Below are positions 6,896-8,100 of a stretch of DNA of 8,100 nucleotides, in pieces. The translations under genes and the position numbers were made by a program. Source of the stretch: an uncultured Methanobrevibacter sp. (GTDB lineage Archaea > Methanobacteriota > Methanobacteria > Methanobacteriales > Methanobacteriaceae); assembly GCA_905235495.1 (NCBI GenBank), contig CAJOMK010000051.1:1-8100 (forward strand). The letters run 5' to 3'. Each line of letters starts with the position of its first letter. Within the stretch, counting starts at the first letter, position 1. The notes below the pieces were generated by a model. That model saw nothing but the letters and a program-made list of their open reading frames with translations. It was not told the origin of the DNA and searched no databases.

Positions 6896-7174
6896 ATGTA
6901 TGATACAATTATTTTCGAGTTTGATTATTCAAAAGATGGTGCTGAATACAATATTGATTCAAGAGTTTATTTAGAAGATACTTCTATCCTTATTGATAGA
7001 AAATATAAAAATTCTAATGATGCTATAGCTACTGAAAGAATTAAATATGATAAAATTTCTGATGTATCCATCAATGGTGCTATTATTGCTATTGAACATT
7101 CCAAAGGAATTGCTTATTTAAAAAATGCAGATATAGCTCAAGATTTTTATGGTAAATTATCTGAATTAATTTAA
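6896..7174 (+). CDS. Small conserved-looking protein of unknown function, possibly PH-like
   Basis: A 92-residue soluble protein, not recognised as a named family. It starts with alternating hydrophobic residues typical of beta strands (TIIFEFDY, SRVYLEDTSILID). Then come an ERIKYDKISDVSI stretch, IIAIEHSKGIAYL, and a C-terminal helix ending in FYGKLSELI. This strand-rich pattern with one final helix resembles small bacterial/archaeal PH or GRAM-like domains; that is an inference from pattern only. It has no cysteine, signal peptide or membrane segment. The ATG at 6896 is preferred because GGTG at 6886-6889 lies 6 nt before it; an in-frame ATG at 6884 overlaps that site and would add four residues. 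It lies 35 bp after fwdC, beyond a probable terminator, and may be partly cotranscribed by read-through. No link to formylmethanofuran metabolism is visible. Confidence 0.7.
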   Translation: MYDTIIFEFDYSKDGAEYNIDSRVYLEDTSILIDRKYKNSNDAIATERIKYDKISDVSINGAIIAIEHSKGIAYLKNADIAQDFYGKLSELI

Positions 7175-7247
7175 ATAGTTTAATTTAATTAATTGAATAC
7201 ATTTAATTAAATAATTCTTGTTGACTTAAATTATTATTCAACGATAA

Positions 7248-7255
7248 TTTATAAT
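7248..7255 (+). promoter_or_regulatory. Candidate TATA box for the gene at 7296
   Basis: TTTATAAT in the 121-bp gap between the two small genes. A start of transcription about 25 nt downstream, near 7276-7282, would leave a leader of only 15-20 nt containing the ribosome binding site. The six Ts at 7257-7262 follow it and might instead act as terminator for the upstream gene. AT-rich context limits confidence. Confidence 0.4.
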
Positions 7256-7295
7256 ATTTTTTAATCAATTATTCATTCATTAAGAGGCAGAGGAA

Positions 7296-7622
7296 ATGGT
7301 TAAGGAAATTGTTTTAGAACCTGATGAGATTATTGAATATGTCCGGAATGATGTAAAGAAAGATGATGTTTTTGAACTTGCTTACAATCGGATTTTTGCT
7401 CCAGGAATCGTTTTAGGAATTACTCCTGAAGATGAAGAGACTGGTGAAGGATTGAGAATAGGTCTTCAACTTACTGGTGAAATCCTTTCTGATTATGTTG
7501 AAATCGATTTGCATCGAGTTAAAGATGAAATTCTTGAAATTCGTCATAATCCAACTGGAGATAAAGATGATGAAGAGAATCTTATTATCATTGAAGCGAG
7601 AATGTTCGATTCCGAAGTTTAA
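7296..7622 (+). CDS. Small acidic protein of unknown function
   Basis: A 108-residue, strongly acidic protein (about 29 Asp/Glu against 11 Lys/Arg), not recognised with certainty. It has an N-terminal helix-like segment (PDEIIEYVRNDV), then beta-like segments LAYNRIFAPGIVLGI, EGLRIGLQL and DYVEIDLHRV, then EILEIRHNP and a polar DKDDEEN loop before a last strand LIIIEARMF. It may be one of the methanogen-restricted DUF families (DUF2097 is a guess I cannot verify). GAGG at 7284-7287, 8 nt upstream, supports the ATG at 7296. A second GAGG at 7290-7293 is too close. Its arginine codons (two CGG, one CGA, one CGT, two AGA) differ from the AGA/AGG/CGT pattern of the fwd genes, which fits low expression more simply than gene transfer. 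It probably has its own promoter. Confidence 0.75.
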   Translation: MVKEIVLEPDEIIEYVRNDVKKDDVFELAYNRIFAPGIVLGITPEDEETGEGLRIGLQLTGEILSDYVEIDLHRVKDEILEIRHNPTGDKDDEENLIIIEARMFDSEV

Positions 7623-7654
7623 TTTTAAAAAATTTTAATTAATCTTTGCTCTCC

Positions 7655-7667
7655 TCATTAGTAATGA
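7655..7667. repeat. Short perfect palindrome upstream of the gene at 7698
   Basis: TCATTA-G-TAATGA, symmetric around 7661, lies 30 bp before the start codon in the 75-bp gap between two small genes. It is less AT-only than its surroundings and could be an operator. No matching second copy was noticed in the window. Confidence 0.3.
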
Positions 7668-7685
7668 AATAGATTTTTGTTTATT

Positions 7686-7690
7686 GGGGT
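7686..7690 (+). promoter_or_regulatory. Ribosome binding site of the gene at 7698
   Basis: GGGGT lies 7 nt before the ATG at 7698. It decides for this start over an in-frame TTG at 7677, which would put this site inside the coding region. Confidence 0.6.
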
Positions 7691-7697
7691 AAAAATC

Positions 7698-7964
7698 ATG
7701 ATATATAAAATTAAAGCTGTTAACACAAATAACAACAATGTTTATGAGTTTGAATTAAAAAGAGTAGGTCCTGATGATTTTGCTTACTTTGATGAAGAAT
7801 TAGGTGAAGATGTTCACCCTAATGAAATTGCAGACAATATCATTAGAGAAATTTGTAATTCTCTCATGTTAGTTGGTTCTCCTCTCCGTTATATTCAACC
7901 GGGACAAACTGAACAATACAACAAACATGTAACTTTTGACATTACTGTTACCTGTGAAGAATAA
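7698..7964 (+). CDS. Small protein of unknown function, 88 residues
   Basis: An acidic, soluble 88-residue protein, not recognised. It opens with a strand-like MIYKIKAVN, a turn of Asn residues (TNNNN, 10-14), and a second strand VYEFELKRV. A middle DDFAYFDEELGEDVHP stretch follows, then a helix (NEIADNIIREICNSLMLVG, about 47-65) and a final strand VTFDITVT. It has Cys at about 57 and near the C-terminus (TCEE), but no metal-binding spacing. It lies 75 bp after the previous small gene, in the same direction, and may share its transcript. A seven-T run follows it. The start is the ATG at 7698, supported by GGGGT 7 nt upstream. Confidence 0.7.
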   Translation: MIYKIKAVNTNNNNVYEFELKRVGPDDFAYFDEELGEDVHPNEIADNIIREICNSLMLVGSPLRYIQPGQTEQYNKHVTFDITVTCEE

Positions 7965-7980
7965 ATTTAAAATTTAATTA

Positions 7981-8000
7981 TTATTTTATTTTTTTATCTT
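7981..8000 (+). terminator. Oligo-T terminator after the last small gene
   Basis: T-runs at 7984-7987 and 7989-7995 (seven Ts), 20-30 bp after the stop at 7964. A short AT palindrome (TAAATTT-A-AAATTTA, 7962-7976) precedes them. Oligo-T runs are the main archaeal termination signal. Confidence 0.55.
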
Positions 8001-8001
8001 T

Positions 8002-8100
8002 GAGGGTGTCTCACAAACACGATTTCAATTTAAAAAATTGGACAATTTATAATTTTAATCAAAATAATTAAAAGTTTATTAATTATTTCAATTTATTTTA
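8002..8100. mobile_element. Possible edge of an insertion sequence, cut by the window end
   Basis: GAGGGTGTCTCACAAAC at 8002-8018 is GC-richer than its AT-only surroundings and resembles terminal repeats of some IS families (ends beginning GGGTGTCTC). It is followed by AT-rich DNA with a hairpin CAATTT-AAA-AAATTG (8026-8040) and no ORF up to the window end. No transposase and no second end are visible, so this is tentative. Confidence 0.3.

Noticed and set aside
7677..7697. TTG start seven codons upstream of the last small gene
   Set aside because: The GGGGT ribosome binding site would then be inside the coding region; the ATG at 7698 is better.

Overview
The window is a low-GC archaeal segment dominated by the tungsten-type formylmethanofuran dehydrogenase (Fwd) locus of a hydrogenotrophic methanogen. 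The gene order (H-F, then G-D-B-A-C), very AT-rich spacers, GGTGA/GGAGG-type ribosome binding sites and TTTATATA-like TATA boxes suggest Methanobacteriales, most likely Methanobrevibacter or a close relative. The genus is inferred from style and protein character, not from a search.

Layout, all genes on the + strand. 15-473: fwdH, an N-terminal helix-turn-helix joined to a C-terminal 2[4Fe-4S] ferredoxin. It overlaps by 8 bp with fwdF (466-1569), a polyferredoxin with eight CxxCxxCxxxC motifs. 1570-2060 is a 491-bp gene-free AT-rich gap with a terminator-like hairpin just after fwdF, several TATA-like boxes, a palindrome and a short tandem repeat. 2061-6860 is the tightly packed run fwdG, fwdD, fwdB, fwdA, fwdC, with an 11-bp overlap at D/B and directly abutting codons at B/A. 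6896-7964 holds three small genes of unknown function (92, 108 and 88 residues), the first possibly a PH-like domain. The last ~135 bp has an oligo-T terminator and a GAGGGTGTCTCACAAAC motif that may be the edge of an insertion sequence continuing past the window.

How it works together: Fwd carries out the first step of CO2-reducing methanogenesis. FwdF and FwdG carry electrons from low-potential donors to FwdB. FwdB (tungstopterin plus one [4Fe-4S]) with FwdD reduces CO2 to formate. Formate travels through an internal tunnel to FwdA, a binuclear zinc amidohydrolase, which condenses it with methanofuran to formylmethanofuran. FwdC is the beta-helical scaffold. All metal-binding and catalytic residues expected for the family are visible, so the locus looks intact. 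FwdB has a cysteine codon (TGT), not UGA/selenocysteine, at the presumed metal-ligand position.

The most interesting points are the HTH-ferredoxin architecture of FwdH at the head of the cluster, the large regulatory-looking gap that splits electron-transfer gene fwdF from the catalytic genes, the N- and C-terminal extensions of FwdD, and the uncharacterised small genes downstream. I see no defence system, CRISPR array, tRNA, rRNA or clear novel multigene system.
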